Shown piece after piece: positions 18,600 through 27,340 of a DNA stretch of 64,000 nucleotides (within the stretch, counting starts at the first letter, position 1; every line of letters starts with the position of its first letter). Position numbers and translations under genes: made by a program. The notes under the pieces were generated by a model. It was not told the origin of the DNA. It saw only the letters and a program-made list of their open reading frames with translations, and searched no databases. The DNA is taken from assembly GCA_900079685.1 (NCBI GenBank), contig LT599018.1:1055272-1119271 (forward strand), written 5' to 3'. The DNA is from an uncultured delta proteobacterium (GTDB taxonomy: Bacteria; Desulfobacterota; Desulfovibrionia; Desulfovibrionales; Desulfovibrionaceae).

Positions 18600-18790
18600 G
18601 CCCTGCCGGGCGCAACGAAAATGACGCCCGGAACGGCCTCCGCACGGAACGGGCATACCGTCCCCGGCCTCACGGGCGAGCCTCGCCAGAAGGAGAAACC
18701 CCTCACCGCCAAGCCGGACCCCGCGCACCTGTTGTCCACCCCGGCGCTCGTAAAAACCGGAGCCGAAAAGGCATGGCCGACCATTGCGAT

Positions 18791-18810
18791 TTGTTCCGAT
18801 TTCGGTACAA
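18791..18810. promoter_or_regulatory. Palindromic upstream activator site 1
   Basis: TTGTTCCGATTTCGGTACAA is an inverted repeat with one mismatch. It lies about 190 bases upstream of the -24 box, the usual range for enhancer sites of sigma-54 activators. Its reverse complement closely matches the site at 18861-18880. Confidence 0.6.
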
Positions 18811-18860
18811 AATGATTATTTTTCTATGAACAACCCCCAAAATATAATAAGAAACCCCAT

Positions 18861-18880
18861 GTGTACCGATTTCAGAACAA
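18861..18880. promoter_or_regulatory. Palindromic upstream activator site 2
   Basis: GTGTACCGATTTCAGAACAA repeats the half-sites of site 1 in the opposite order, centre to centre 70 bases away. A further half-site (TTTCAGAACA) follows at about 18888-18899. Paired sites suit binding of a multimeric activator. Confidence 0.58.
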
Positions 18881-19249
18881 AATTCCATTTTCAGAACATA
18901 CGGGTATTTTCCGCGCCTCCTCCCTTTCGGCGCTGTGTGCACTCTCCCAAACTTTTCGGGACAAAAACATTGCGCAGGAGCCATGCTTGGCCGTGTTCGC
19001 GACCGCGCCGATCCGGCCAGGGGGCCTGACGGTAATCGCGGAATAAAATCATTGCATACAGCAGATTACACGATATCGGCAATGTCGGTTACCCTCATTG
19101 ACCAACCGACGGCATAAAAGATGCAAGATCCTTTTTCAGCCGAGTAAAAATCCGGCCGCGTTTTCCGGTATCGCCGGATCCCCTCGCGGGTTGACGGCAC
19201 CGTTCGGGATAACGTTTTCCATAAGCCACCTGTAACCAAGGGAGCGTAT
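18881..19249. other. Non-coding spacer before the Liv transporter genes
   Basis: No convincing gene is seen. The region starts AT-rich and becomes GC-rich. Forward-strand GG/GC pairs with the exact 10-base sigma-54 spacing were looked for and no good one was found. Possible sigma-70-like TTGAC boxes (about 19098 and 19191) have no clear -10 partner. Confidence 0.5.
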
Positions 19250-20476
19250 ATGAAACGAGCGTTATGGATCAGCCTTTTCATCCTCTGCGTATTTGTCTTT
19301 GGCATGGCCGTACCGGCGACAGCCGCGGATGTTCTCAAAATCGGCATCGTCAGCCCCGTTTCCGGGAACTACGGGGACCATGGGGCGCTTGAACGGGCGG
19401 GCATGGAAATGGCGCTTAAAGAGCTTGGCGGCAAGATCGGCGGCCAGCAGGTGGAATTCATCGTCGCCGACTCCGAAACCAACCCGGATACGGCGGCCCG
19501 CCGCGTCCGCAGCCTGATTGAAAAAGACGGCGTGAAAATCGTCATGGGCGGGGTCAGCTCCTCGGTGTGCATGGCCGTCGCGGCCGTGGCCACGGAACGC
19601 AACATCCTGTACATCGCCACCAACGGCAACTCCGACGAGCTTACCTCCACCAAGGCCGTGCGCAACATGTTCCGTTCCGCGCCCAGCATGGCCAGCCTCG
19701 GCCGGGCCGCCGGCACCTACGCCTTCGAAAATCTCGGCAAAAAATGGTACTTCATGACCCACGACTACTCCTGGGGTCATTCCGGCACCCGTTGGGCCCG
19801 CGACGTTCTGAAAAAGAAAGGCGGCACGGAAGTCGGCGAAGTGAAATTCCCCATGGGCACCCGTGACTTCAGCGCCCAGCTGATGCAGGTCCGCAACTCC
19901 GACGCCGAAGTGCTGATGATCACCTGCGCCGGGTTCGACAACGTGGCTCTCATGAAGCAGCTGGCCGAATACCGGATCCACGACAAAATGAAGGTCGTGT
20001 ACACCCTGCAGGAATTCTGCGACATCTACCCCTTAAAGCCCGAAGAACACCGCGGCTACTACGCCACCGAAGTTTCCTGGGATGAAAACGACAAAACCAA
20101 GGCTTTTTCCAAGAAGTTCAGCGAAATGTTCCCCAAAGCCGCGGCCCCGGTCGTGGATAACGGCAACTACAACGGGTATGTGGCCATGATGGCCATTGCC
20201 GAAGCCATCGCCAAGGCCGGCACCGCGACGGACGTGGACAAGCTGATCGCCGCCCTGGAAGGCATGGAAGTCAAAAACAACCTGCGCGACAAACCCACCT
20301 TCATCGACCCGCGCACGCACCAGTTCCTGAGCAAGGTCGTCATGGTCGAAGGCAACCCCAAGGGCACGGGCACCAACATCTGGAAAGTCATCAAGACCTA
20401 TGATGCCACCCAGTTCGACATGACCAAGGAAGAAAACCCCATCGACATCAGCGTCGCCGCTTCGAAGAAGAAATAG
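19250..20476 (+). CDS. livJ: Branched-chain-amino-acid-type ABC substrate-binding protein
   Basis: 408 residues with a signal peptide (about 1-25, ending ATA) and a type 1 periplasmic-binding fold (KIGIVSPVSGNYGDHG at the N-terminus, YNGYVAMMAIAEAI in the second lobe). It captures ligand in the periplasm for the LivHMGF-type importer encoded next. The ligand may be an amino acid, amide or small acid; the neighbouring CoA-transferase and beta-oxidation genes hint at a carboxylate or its precursor. AAGGGAG precedes the ATG. A hairpin after the stop separates it from the permease genes. Confidence 0.92.
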   Translation: MKRALWISLFILCVFVFGMAVPATAADVLKIGIVSPVSGNYGDHGALERAGMEMALKELGGKIGGQQVEFIVADSETNPDTAARRVRSLIEKDGVKIVMGGVSSSVCMAVAAVATERNILYIATNGNSDELTSTKAVRNMFRSAPSMASLGRAAGTYAFENLGKKWYFMTHDYSWGHSGTRWARDVLKKKGGTEVGEVKFPMGTRDFSAQLMQVRNSDAEVLMITCAGFDNVALMKQLAEYRIHDKMKVVYTLQEFCDIYPLKPEEHRGYYATEVSWDENDKTKAFSKKFSEMFPKAAAPVVDNGNYNGYVAMMAIAEAIAKAGTATDVDKLIAALEGMEVKNNLRDKPTFIDPRTHQFLSKVVMVEGNPKGTGTNIWKVIKTYDATQFDMTKEENPIDISVAASKKK

Positions 20477-20483
20477 CCTCCCG

Positions 20484-20512
20484 ACCGGCCGCTTCCGGAG
20501 GGAGCGGCCGGT
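20484..20512 (+). terminator. Intergenic hairpin after the binding-protein gene
   Basis: ACCGGCCGCT pairs with AGCGGCCGGT around an 9-base loop, without a long T run. It lies 8 bases after the livJ stop and probably acts as a partial terminator or 3' stabiliser, so that binding protein exceeds permease. Confidence 0.65.
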
Positions 20513-20579
20513 CCCTTTCCCGAGAACACCCAAACCGGACCTGGCGTAGCAGCCATCGGACCGCGTTACGAGGACGGCT

Positions 20580-21443
20580 ATGCTTGAATTATCCCTGTTT
20601 TGCAACGGCATCGTGCTCGGGTTGGTGTATGCCGCCGTGGCGTTGGGCTTCAGCCTTGTGCTGGGCGTTTCCGGCGTCATCAATTTCAGCCACGGCATCA
20701 CCTTTACGTTCGGCGCGTATTTCTTCTGGGCCATGTACGAGACGATCGGCTGGATTCCGGCCATGATCGTTTCCCCGCTGTTCGTCGCCCTGATAGGCTT
20801 CTTCGTGGAACGCCTGATCGTCCGGCGCGTTTACGGGCAGGACCCCCTGATGGGCCTTTTGATCACCCTCGGCTTCGCCATGGCCATGGAAGAACTCATC
20901 CGCATGATCTTCGGCCCGGCCCCGCACAACGTCAACGCCCCGGCTTTCGCCAGCGGCGTCATCATCATCGGCGACTTCCTTTACTCGCAATACAGGCTCT
21001 TCATCGCCTTCGTGGCTGCGGTCATGGTCGCCTCCGTCTGGATTTTCACGGAAAAAAGCAAATACGGCGCGGTCGTCAAGGCCGGCATGTTCAACAGCGA
21101 AATGGTCGGCGCGCTCGGCCACGACCTGTACCGCATGCGCCTTTACATCATGATTCTGGGCTCGTTCCTCGCGGGTCTGGCGGGCATCCTCGCGGCGCCC
21201 ATCTGGAGCGTCAAGTCCGGGATGGGCAACTCCATCCTCATGCCGTCTTTCCTCATCGTCCTCATGGGGGGGCTGGGCAGCATACCCGGCACCCTTATCG
21301 GGGGGCTGCTGGTAGGGCTCTGCCTTTCCATGGGGACCCTCATCGCGCCGCGATTCGTGGATATCATGCCCTACATACTCATGGGCGTTATTGTCTACTT
21401 CTGGCCCAGGGGCCTGATGGGACAACAGAACATCATCGAATAG
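20580..21443 (+). CDS. livH: Liv-type ABC permease LivH
   Basis: 287 residues and about eight membrane helices. It shows the LivH features GVINFSHGITFTFGAYF near the N-terminus and the cytoplasmic EAA-like region ending in MGGLGSIPGTLIGGLLVGL near the C-terminus, which contacts the ATPases. It forms the inner-membrane channel with LivM. GAGGA lies upstream of the ATG and livM follows after 16 bases. Confidence 0.93.
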   Translation: MLELSLFCNGIVLGLVYAAVALGFSLVLGVSGVINFSHGITFTFGAYFFWAMYETIGWIPAMIVSPLFVALIGFFVERLIVRRVYGQDPLMGLLITLGFAMAMEELIRMIFGPAPHNVNAPAFASGVIIIGDFLYSQYRLFIAFVAAVMVASVWIFTEKSKYGAVVKAGMFNSEMVGALGHDLYRMRLYIMILGSFLAGLAGILAAPIWSVKSGMGNSILMPSFLIVLMGGLGSIPGTLIGGLLVGLCLSMGTLIAPRFVDIMPYILMGVIVYFWPRGLMGQQNIIE

Positions 21444-21459
21444 CGCCGAGGAGACGCCA

Positions 21460-22401
21460 ATGAGTAAAATCATCAAAGACCCGCTGCTCTGGATTTTCCT
21501 GGGATGCTTTTGCTACCCCTTCCTGCCCTACGTCGGTAACTTCACCTCTTTGGGGTCCGAACTGCTGCTCTGGTTCATCTTTACGTTAAGCTTCAACCTC
21601 TGCCTGGGCCAGACGGGCCTGCCCTCCTTCGGGCACGGCGCGTTTTACGGGCTCGGCAGCTACGCCGCGGCCATCACCTTCCTGCGCCTTTCCGGCGGGG
21701 GCCTCGTGCTGCCCATTATAGGCGGGATCATCATGGGCGCCCTTTCAGCAGCCCTCCTCGGCTGGTTCATCCGGGAAAAACGCGGCGTGTACTTCGCCAT
21801 GCTCACGGTTGCCTTTACCCAGGTCTGCTTCGGCATCTGCTTCCGCTGGGACGAAGTGACCGGCGGCGAAGCGGGGCTTTCGGGCATCAGCCGCCTGGAT
21901 TTTCTCGGCATCTCCCTGCGCGACCCCGTGACCTACTATTATTTCTGCTTCGTGGTCTTCGTTATCTGCGCCCTGGTCATCCGGGCCATCAGCCGCTCCT
22001 GCTTCGGGCTTTCGCTCCAATCCGTCCGGCAGAACTACATCCGGTCGCAGTACCTCGGCTATAACGTCGGGGTTTACAAGTTCGCGGTCTACACCCTGTC
22101 CGGCGCGTTCGCGGGCCTTGCCGGCGCGCTTTACTGCCTGCTCACGCAGTCCGCCTTCGCGGACATCCTCGACTGGACGAAATCCGGCGACGTGGTCATG
22201 GCGACCCTCCTCGGCGGCGGCACGGTCAGCTTCTACGGTCCCATTGTCGGCTCGCTCATCTTCATCATCTGCAAAAACCTGCTCAGCTCGCTCTGGGATC
22301 ACTGGCTGCTCATCTACGGTCTGTCTTTCGTCATCATTCTGTGCATGTTCCCCACGGGCATCATGGGCATGTTCAAGAAGAACAAGAAAAAAGACGGGTA
22401 A
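21460..22401 (+). CDS. livM: Liv-type ABC permease LivM
   Basis: 313 residues, about eight to nine membrane helices. Typical LivM segments are LSFNLCLGQTGLPSFGHGAFYGLGSY near the N-terminus and LLGGGTVSFYGPIVGSLIFI near the C-terminus; the tail is strongly basic. It pairs with LivH. Spacing on either side is short (16 and 39 bases), consistent with one operon. GAGGAGA precedes the ATG. Confidence 0.93.
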   Translation: MSKIIKDPLLWIFLGCFCYPFLPYVGNFTSLGSELLLWFIFTLSFNLCLGQTGLPSFGHGAFYGLGSYAAAITFLRLSGGGLVLPIIGGIIMGALSAALLGWFIREKRGVYFAMLTVAFTQVCFGICFRWDEVTGGEAGLSGISRLDFLGISLRDPVTYYYFCFVVFVICALVIRAISRSCFGLSLQSVRQNYIRSQYLGYNVGVYKFAVYTLSGAFAGLAGALYCLLTQSAFADILDWTKSGDVVMATLLGGGTVSFYGPIVGSLIFIICKNLLSSLWDHWLLIYGLSFVIILCMFPTGIMGMFKKNKKKDG

Positions 22402-22440
22402 GCCGCGCCGCGTGACCATGCCAACCAGCCGGGAGGAATT

Positions 22441-23187
22441 ATGACGCTGATTTCCATACAGGGACTGACCAAACGCTTCGGCGCGCTTACCGCGACAAAC
22501 AACGTGTCGCTGGATATCCCGCGCGAGGGCATACTGTCCATTATCGGGCCCAACGGGGCCGGCAAGACCACGTTTTTCAACCTGCTGACAGGCTTCCTCA
22601 AACCCGATGAAGGAAAAATCCTGTACAAGGGCCAGGACGTCACGGGTAAAAAACCCTACCAGATCATCAAATACGGCATTTCCCGCTCGTTCCAGATCGT
22701 GAGCCTGTTCGAGGAAATGACCGTGCTGGATAACGTGAAAGTCGGCGTGCAGCGCAATCTGGGGTTCATGAACAAGCTGTTCCTCAACTACAAGAACGCC
22801 GAGGCCGTGACCCGCCGGGCCATGGAACTGCTGGAAGAGGTGGGCATGGCGGAAATGGCGGATCTTCCGGCCGCGTCCATCCCGCACGGCGACCGCAAGA
22901 TCCTCGACCTGTGCGTCGCCCTGACCACCGACCCGGAAACGCTGCTGCTGGACGAACCCATGGCGGGCCTGTCCAAGGCCGAGCGGTTACGCATCACCCA
23001 GCTCATCAGGAAGCTGAGCGAAACCCGCAAGGTGATCCTCGTGGAACACGACATGGACCTTGTGTTCGGCATTTCGGATTACATTCTGGTTCTGCACTTC
23101 GGCGCCATTCTCGCGGTGGGCACCCCCGCACAGATCGCCGCCAACAAGGAAGTGCAGGCCGCCTACCTGGGAAGTGAGGTGGCATGA
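22441..23187 (+). CDS. livG: Liv-type ABC ATPase LivG
   Basis: 248 residues. Walker A is GPNGAGKTT (about 36-44) and Walker B is LLLDEPMAGL, followed by the H-loop VEHDMDLVF. The ABC signature is unusual: IPHGDRKILDL stands where LSYGQQR is common, so the usual Ser and Gln are missing. Other LivG/UrtD proteins tolerate variation here. A clean AGGAATT site precedes the ATG, and the last codons overlap the livF start by 4 bases. Confidence 0.92.
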   Translation: MTLISIQGLTKRFGALTATNNVSLDIPREGILSIIGPNGAGKTTFFNLLTGFLKPDEGKILYKGQDVTGKKPYQIIKYGISRSFQIVSLFEEMTVLDNVKVGVQRNLGFMNKLFLNYKNAEAVTRRAMELLEEVGMAEMADLPAASIPHGDRKILDLCVALTTDPETLLLDEPMAGLSKAERLRITQLIRKLSETRKVILVEHDMDLVFGISDYILVLHFGAILAVGTPAQIAANKEVQAAYLGSEVA

Positions 23188-23906
23188 TGCTGCAACTCAA
23201 TAATCTTGATATTTTTTACGGTCAGGCCCACGTCGTTTTCAAGCTCAACATGAGCGTCAAGGAAGGCGAATTCATCGGGCTTTTCGGCAGAAACGGCTCG
23301 GGCAAATCCAGCACGTTCCGGGCCATCATGGGCCTGAAGCCGCCCCGCGTCCAGGGGCAGATCCTGTTCAAAGGCCGGGATATCACGGACCTCCCGCCGC
23401 ATACCATCGCCAACCTCGGTATCGGCTGGGTGCCGGAAGACCGCAAGATATTCCCCAACCTGACCATCCGGCGCAACCTGCAACTCGGGGAAAAAGCGCC
23501 GCAGCACACCCCCAAGGGCACGAAGCTGTTCACTATTGACGACGCGTACCGGTTTTTCCCCAAGCTCTACGATATGCGCGACAAGCTGGGCAGCCAGATG
23601 AGCGGGGGCGAGCAGCAGATGCTCACCATCGCGCGGACCATGATGGGGAACCCGTCTCTGCTCCTCCTGGACGAGCCGACCGAGGGCCTCGCGCCCAACA
23701 TCGCCCATGACGTGATCAAGATGATCCTCGAAATCCGCAAGGATTTCAACGTGACGACCATTGTGGTGGAACAGTTCTCGGAGAACCTGCTCAAGTCCCT
23801 GGACCGCTGCTGCGTCATGGAAATGGGCGAATGCATCTTTGACGACTGCCCCAGCGTGCTGCAGTCCGACGAAAGCCTCAAGCTCAAACTGCTCGGCGTC
23901 GGGTAA
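23184..23906 (+). CDS. livF: Liv-type ABC ATPase LivF
   Basis: 240 residues with all ABC motifs: Walker A GRNGSGKSS, signature MSGGEQQMLTIARTM, Walker B LLLDEPTEGLAP and switch VVEQFSE. Its start overlaps the livG stop (ATGA), so the two ATPases are translationally coupled. It completes the LivJHMGF importer. The enoyl-CoA hydratase gene follows after 69 bases on the same strand. Confidence 0.93.
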   Translation: MMLQLNNLDIFYGQAHVVFKLNMSVKEGEFIGLFGRNGSGKSSTFRAIMGLKPPRVQGQILFKGRDITDLPPHTIANLGIGWVPEDRKIFPNLTIRRNLQLGEKAPQHTPKGTKLFTIDDAYRFFPKLYDMRDKLGSQMSGGEQQMLTIARTMMGNPSLLLLDEPTEGLAPNIAHDVIKMILEIRKDFNVTTIVVEQFSENLLKSLDRCCVMEMGECIFDDCPSVLQSDESLKLKLLGVG

Positions 23907-23975
23907 ACTCCGCGGTTGCCGCCCGGCACGGATAAGGCTAGTCTCAGAAAAAACCGAGAGGGAACCGAGGAAACA

Positions 23976-24755
23976 ATGAACACTCTGCTGTATGAATCAC
24001 GCGGCCATGTGGGTATTCTGACCATCAACCGTCCCCAGGCGCTCAACGCCTTCAACAGCGAGATGGTTGACGAACTGCTGACCCTGTTCCCGGAGCTGGT
24101 CAAGGAGAAACTGCGCTGCCTCATCATCACGGGCGCAGGGGAAAAGGCATTCATGGCCGGGGCCGATATTGCGGAAATGAACGCACTCCCCTTTGACAAG
24201 GCCGTGCATTATTACTGCGACGCCAGCAACGCCGCCATGGAAGCGGTGGAGCAATTCCCGGCCCCGGTTATCGCGGCGGTCAACGGATACGCCCTCGGCG
24301 GCGGGAACGAGCTGGCGCTCAGCTGCGACATCCGCCTGGCTGCGGAAAACGCCGTCTTCGCCCAGCCGGAAGTGAGCCTGGGCATCATGCCCGGTTCCGG
24401 GGGCATCCAGCGCCTGATGCGGGCCGTGGGCCCCGGCAAGGCCAAGGAACTCCTGTACACCACCAACCGCCTGAAGGCCGAGGAAGCGCTGGCCGTCGGC
24501 CTTGTGAACGCGGTGTACCCCAAAGAGGAACTCATGCCCGCCGCCCTCGCCATGGCGGAAAAAATCGCGGCCAACGCGCCGGTGGGCGTGCAGGCCACCA
24601 AGAGAATCGCCAACGCCAGCATCGGCCTGACCCTTACGGACAGCTACCGCTCGGAGCTGCAGGCATTCGGCGACTGCTTCAAGACCAAGGACCAGAAAAT
24701 GGCCATGACCGCTTTTGTGGAAAAGCGCAAACCCGAGCCGTTCACGGGATCCTGA
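23976..24755 (+). CDS. Crotonase-type enoyl-CoA hydratase
   Basis: 259 residues. The oxyanion-hole segments AFMAGADIAEM and ALGGGNELALSCD are intact, and both catalytic glutamates of the hydratase mechanism are present (E112 in GGGNELAL and E132 in PEVSLGIMPG). It converts a 2-enoyl-CoA to the (S)-3-hydroxyacyl-CoA. The ATG at 23976 has GAGG at 5 bases; an earlier ATG at 23916 adds 20 unrelated residues. It closes the Liv operon and so links uptake with CoA-dependent breakdown. The ligand-to-product route cannot be fixed from sequence. Confidence 0.9.
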   Translation: MNTLLYESRGHVGILTINRPQALNAFNSEMVDELLTLFPELVKEKLRCLIITGAGEKAFMAGADIAEMNALPFDKAVHYYCDASNAAMEAVEQFPAPVIAAVNGYALGGGNELALSCDIRLAAENAVFAQPEVSLGIMPGSGGIQRLMRAVGPGKAKELLYTTNRLKAEEALAVGLVNAVYPKEELMPAALAMAEKIAANAPVGVQATKRIANASIGLTLTDSYRSELQAFGDCFKTKDQKMAMTAFVEKRKPEPFTGS

Positions 24756-24767
24756 GCGTCTCTCAGT

Positions 24768-24820
24768 AAAAAAATCCACGCGAAAGGCCGGGAACATCCA
24801 GTGTTCCCGGCCTTTCGCGT
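24768..24820 (-). terminator. Strong bidirectional-type terminator
   Basis: A 19-bp perfect stem (24778-24796 with 24802-24820) and 5-base loop. The A7 run at 24768-24774 gives a T tract on the reverse strand, ending the mog transcript. It also lies just after the hydratase gene and may stop forward transcription. Confidence 0.9.
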
Positions 24821-24846
24821 AAAATCGCCTTTGGGAAAAACACCTG

Positions 24847-25341
24847 CTAGCGGGCGCACTCCCCTGCCGCGCCTTTCAGGATATCCAGGCCGTGACGAAA
24901 GTCCGGCAAGACGAGTTCAAGGCATTCGCGCACCGCCTTGGGGCTCCCCGGCAAATTGACGATGAGCGTCCTGCCCCGGATGCCCGCGACGGCCCGGGAA
25001 AACATGGCCCGCCTGGTCACCCCGAAACTGAACGCGCGCATGGCCTCCGGTATGCCGGGGCAAAGCCGCTCCACCACGGCCAGCGTCGCTTCCGGGGTAA
25101 CGTCGCGCTCCGCGAACCCGGTCCCGCCGGTCGTGAAGATCACATCCGCCAGCCGCCCGTCGCACAGCCGCCGCAGCTCGGCGCTGATCCGCGCTTCCTC
25201 GTCCGGCAAAATACCGTAATGGGCCACTTCATACCCGTGCTGTTCCACGAGCGAGATTATGGCCTTGCCGCTCGCGTCCTCGCGCTCCCCGGCGTGTCCT
25301 TTGTCGCTTATGGTCAGAACCGCAACAGTATGCACAGCCAT
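24847..25341 (-). CDS. mog: Molybdopterin adenylyltransferase, MogA/MoaB family
   Basis: 164 residues, MoCF-biosynthesis fold. The TTGGTGFAERDVTPE nucleotide/pterin loop and LTISDKGHAGEREDASG N-terminus are diagnostic. MogA-type enzymes adenylylate molybdopterin before Mo insertion. The ATG at 25341 directly abuts AGGAGG, which is too close for that site; the GTG two codons later (Val3) has ideal spacing and may be the true start. It is last in the moaC-moaA-MOSC-mog operon. Confidence 0.87.
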   Translation of the reverse strand: MAVHTVAVLTISDKGHAGEREDASGKAIISLVEQHGYEVAHYGILPDEEARISAELRRLCDGRLADVIFTTGGTGFAERDVTPEATLAVVERLCPGIPEAMRAFSFGVTRRAMFSRAVAGIRGRTLIVNLPGSPKAVRECLELVLPDFRHGLDILKGAAGECAR

Positions 25342-25346
25342 CCTCC

Positions 25347-25823
25347 TCACCCGGCGCCGGGCGTGTGGCGCACGGCCATGGCGTCCCCGGCCTTGAGAAC
25401 CCCGCCACGCAAAACCTTGGCGAACACTCCCTGGGTGGGCATGATGCATTCCCCCATGGAATGGTAGATCGCGCAACGGGTATGGCACTCCTTGCCGATC
25501 TGGGAAATCTCCAGCAGGACGTCGCCCGCCGTGAGCAGCGTGCCCACGGGCAGCGTCACAAAATCAATGCCGGAAACCACGAGATTCTCCCCGAAGTCGC
25601 CGTACCTGACGATCGCGCCGCGTTTTTTGAAGTCCTCGATCTTTTCCAGGGAAAGCAGGCTGACCTGGCGGTGCCAGTTGCCCGCGTGCGCGTCGTGCTC
25701 CAGGCCGTGCCCTTCGATGAGCGTTGCCGAGTCCACGGGCCGCTTGGCGGTTCCCTTTTTCTCGCTGATGCACACGGCGGCGATGGTTCCCGCAGTGATG
25801 GTTTCCGCAGTGGCGTTTCCCAT
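25347..25823 (-). CDS. MOSC-domain sulfur-carrier protein
   Basis: 158 residues forming a single MOSC domain (molybdenum cofactor sulfurase C-terminal). Conserved features are the GLEHDAHAGNWHRQVSLL segment, YGDFGENL and the cysteine in IGKECHTRCAIY that could carry persulfide sulfur. MOSC proteins are thought to move sulfur to metal-sulfur or molybdenum centres. Its place between moaA and mog supports a part in molybdenum cofactor maturation. The exact acceptor is unknown. Confidence 0.87.
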   Translation of the reverse strand: MGNATAETITAGTIAAVCISEKKGTAKRPVDSATLIEGHGLEHDAHAGNWHRQVSLLSLEKIEDFKKRGAIVRYGDFGENLVVSGIDFVTLPVGTLLTAGDVLLEISQIGKECHTRCAIYHSMGECIMPTQGVFAKVLRGGVLKAGDAMAVRHTPGAG

Positions 25824-25860
25824 GGACGCTCCGGTTCGTATGGTTTCCGGCGCGGCCCTC

Positions 25861-26856
25861 TCAGCCGCCCACCGAATTCATGAAAAATTCCTTTCCCCCG
25901 GTGGCGGCGAAGGAAAAACTGTGCCCGGCGGGCTTTTCCGCCACGGCCCGGCGGATCGTTGCCCGCAGCTCCTCGTCACGTGCGCCGCTCCGCGCCGGTT
26001 CCCGCAGATCCACGCCTGCCTCGTGGCAGAGGCAGGTTTTTAAAAACCCGGTGGATGTCAGGCGCACCCGGTTGCAGGAGGTGCAAAACCGCTCGCTGAG
26101 CGCGGCGATAAACCCGACGCGGCCGGGGTACCCGGAAACCTGGTAAACCGTGGCCGGGCCGTTGCCCGTCCGTTCGTATACCCGTTCAAGGCCGCCGAAC
26201 TCCCGCTCAATGGCCGCGAACAGTTCCTCCTGCGGCACACCGGAAAGCGTCCTGCCCCTGCCCACGGGCATCAGTTCAATGAACCGGATGTGGTACCCCC
26301 GCTCCAGGGCGAACCGCGCAAGCGCCACAAGCTGCCCGTCGTTATACCCCATGAGCGGCACTGTGTTGATCTTGATCCGCAGGCCAAGAGCCGCCGCGTT
26401 TTCCATGGACGCTTTCACGGCATCCAACGACGCGTCGGTCCGGGCGATCGCCGCGAAGGCCGTCTGGTCCATGGCGTCGCAGCTGAAGGTCACGCTGCGC
26501 AGGCCGCTTTCCGCCAAAAATTCGAGATGCGGCGCCAAAAGGGAACCGTTGGTCGTGAGCGTCACTTCCGTCACATCCGGAAGCGCCGCAAGGTCGCGGA
26601 TAAACCCGGCGGCTCCCCTGCGGCACAGCGGCTCCCCGCCGGTCACCTTGAACGTGGTTATGCCCAGAGAAGTCATGATGCCGCAGAGGCGCAGCATCTC
26701 CTCGTACGACATGATCCGCTCATGGGGGATGAAGGGCAGCCCGTCATGGGGCATGCAGTAGATACAGCGAAAATTGCAGCGGTCCGTCAGGGACAAGCGC
26801 GCGTATTCGATGCGGCGGCCAAACCCGTCGCGCAGATCCGCCCGGCCGGCGGCCAT
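25861..26856 (-). CDS. moaA: GTP 3',8-cyclase MoaA
   Basis: 331 residues. This radical SAM enzyme starts molybdopterin synthesis from GTP together with MoaC. The N-terminal cluster motif CX3CX2C is at C27, C31 and C34 (RCNFRCIYC), and the C-terminal second cluster is visible in FCTSCNRVRLTSTGFLKTC. The ATG at 26856 is chosen because GAGGGC precedes it and family homology starts there; the longer open frame upstream is moaC read in the wrong frame. moaC ends 20 bases upstream. Confidence 0.93.
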   Translation of the reverse strand: MAAGRADLRDGFGRRIEYARLSLTDRCNFRCIYCMPHDGLPFIPHERIMSYEEMLRLCGIMTSLGITTFKVTGGEPLCRRGAAGFIRDLAALPDVTEVTLTTNGSLLAPHLEFLAESGLRSVTFSCDAMDQTAFAAIARTDASLDAVKASMENAAALGLRIKINTVPLMGYNDGQLVALARFALERGYHIRFIELMPVGRGRTLSGVPQEELFAAIEREFGGLERVYERTGNGPATVYQVSGYPGRVGFIAALSERFCTSCNRVRLTSTGFLKTCLCHEAGVDLREPARSGARDEELRATIRRAVAEKPAGHSFSFAATGGKEFFMNSVGG

Positions 26857-26875
26857 GCCCTCGCCGGGGCCGTTT

Positions 26876-27340
26876 TCAGGACCGTTCAAAATCACCGCTT
26901 TTCCCGCCCGTTTTGCGTAAAAGCCGGATGCCGCCGATCTCCATGCCCTTGCCCATGGACTTGCACATGTCGTACACCGTGAGCAGCGCCACGGATACGC
27001 CGGTGAGCGCCTCCATCTCCACCCCGGTCTTGCCGGTGGTTTTGACCTCGCACACGGCGCGTATCGCGTCTTCCCCGGTTTCGAGCACCACCCGGCAGTG
27101 GGAAAGCGGCAGCGGATGGCAGAGCGGGATGCTGTCCGAAGTTTTTTTGGCGGCCATGATACCCGCGAGCTGCGCCACGCCCAGCACGTCGCCCTTGGCC
27201 GCCGTGCCCTGTTTGACGGCGGCCAGGACGTCCGGGGACACGCTGATTCTTCCTTCGGCCACGGCGGTACGGACAGTATCGCTCTTTGCCGAGACATCGA
27301 CCATGACGGCGTTGCCGTTTTCGTCCATATGGGTTGACAT
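26876..27340 (-). CDS. moaC: Cyclic pyranopterin monophosphate synthase MoaC
   Basis: 154 residues. It rearranges the MoaA product to cyclic pyranopterin. The family core is clear: MVDVSAK at the N-terminus, [16 protein letters not shown] in the middle and [19 protein letters not shown] near the C-terminus. The ATG at 27340 has GGAGC at 6 bases. It is the first gene of the operon; the 224-base spacer upstream should hold the promoter. No ModE-type site or moco RNA motif was recognised there. Confidence 0.93.
   Translation of the reverse strand: MSTHMDENGNAVMVDVSAKSDTVRTAVAEGRISVSPDVLAAVKQGTAAKGDVLGVAQLAGIMAAKKTSDSIPLCHPLPLSHCRVVLETGEDAIRAVCEVKTTGKTGVEMEALTGVSVALLTVYDMCKSMGKGMEIGGIRLLRKTGGKSGDFERS

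Noticed and set aside
18770-18790. Forward-strand sigma-54 promoter candidate (TGG...TTGC)
   Set aside because: The GG-to-GC distance is one base short of the required spacing.
26876-27297. Single fused MoaC-MoaA protein
   Set aside because: The long frame joining them reads moaC in the wrong frame; moaC and moaA have separate starts and ribosome sites with a 20-base gap.
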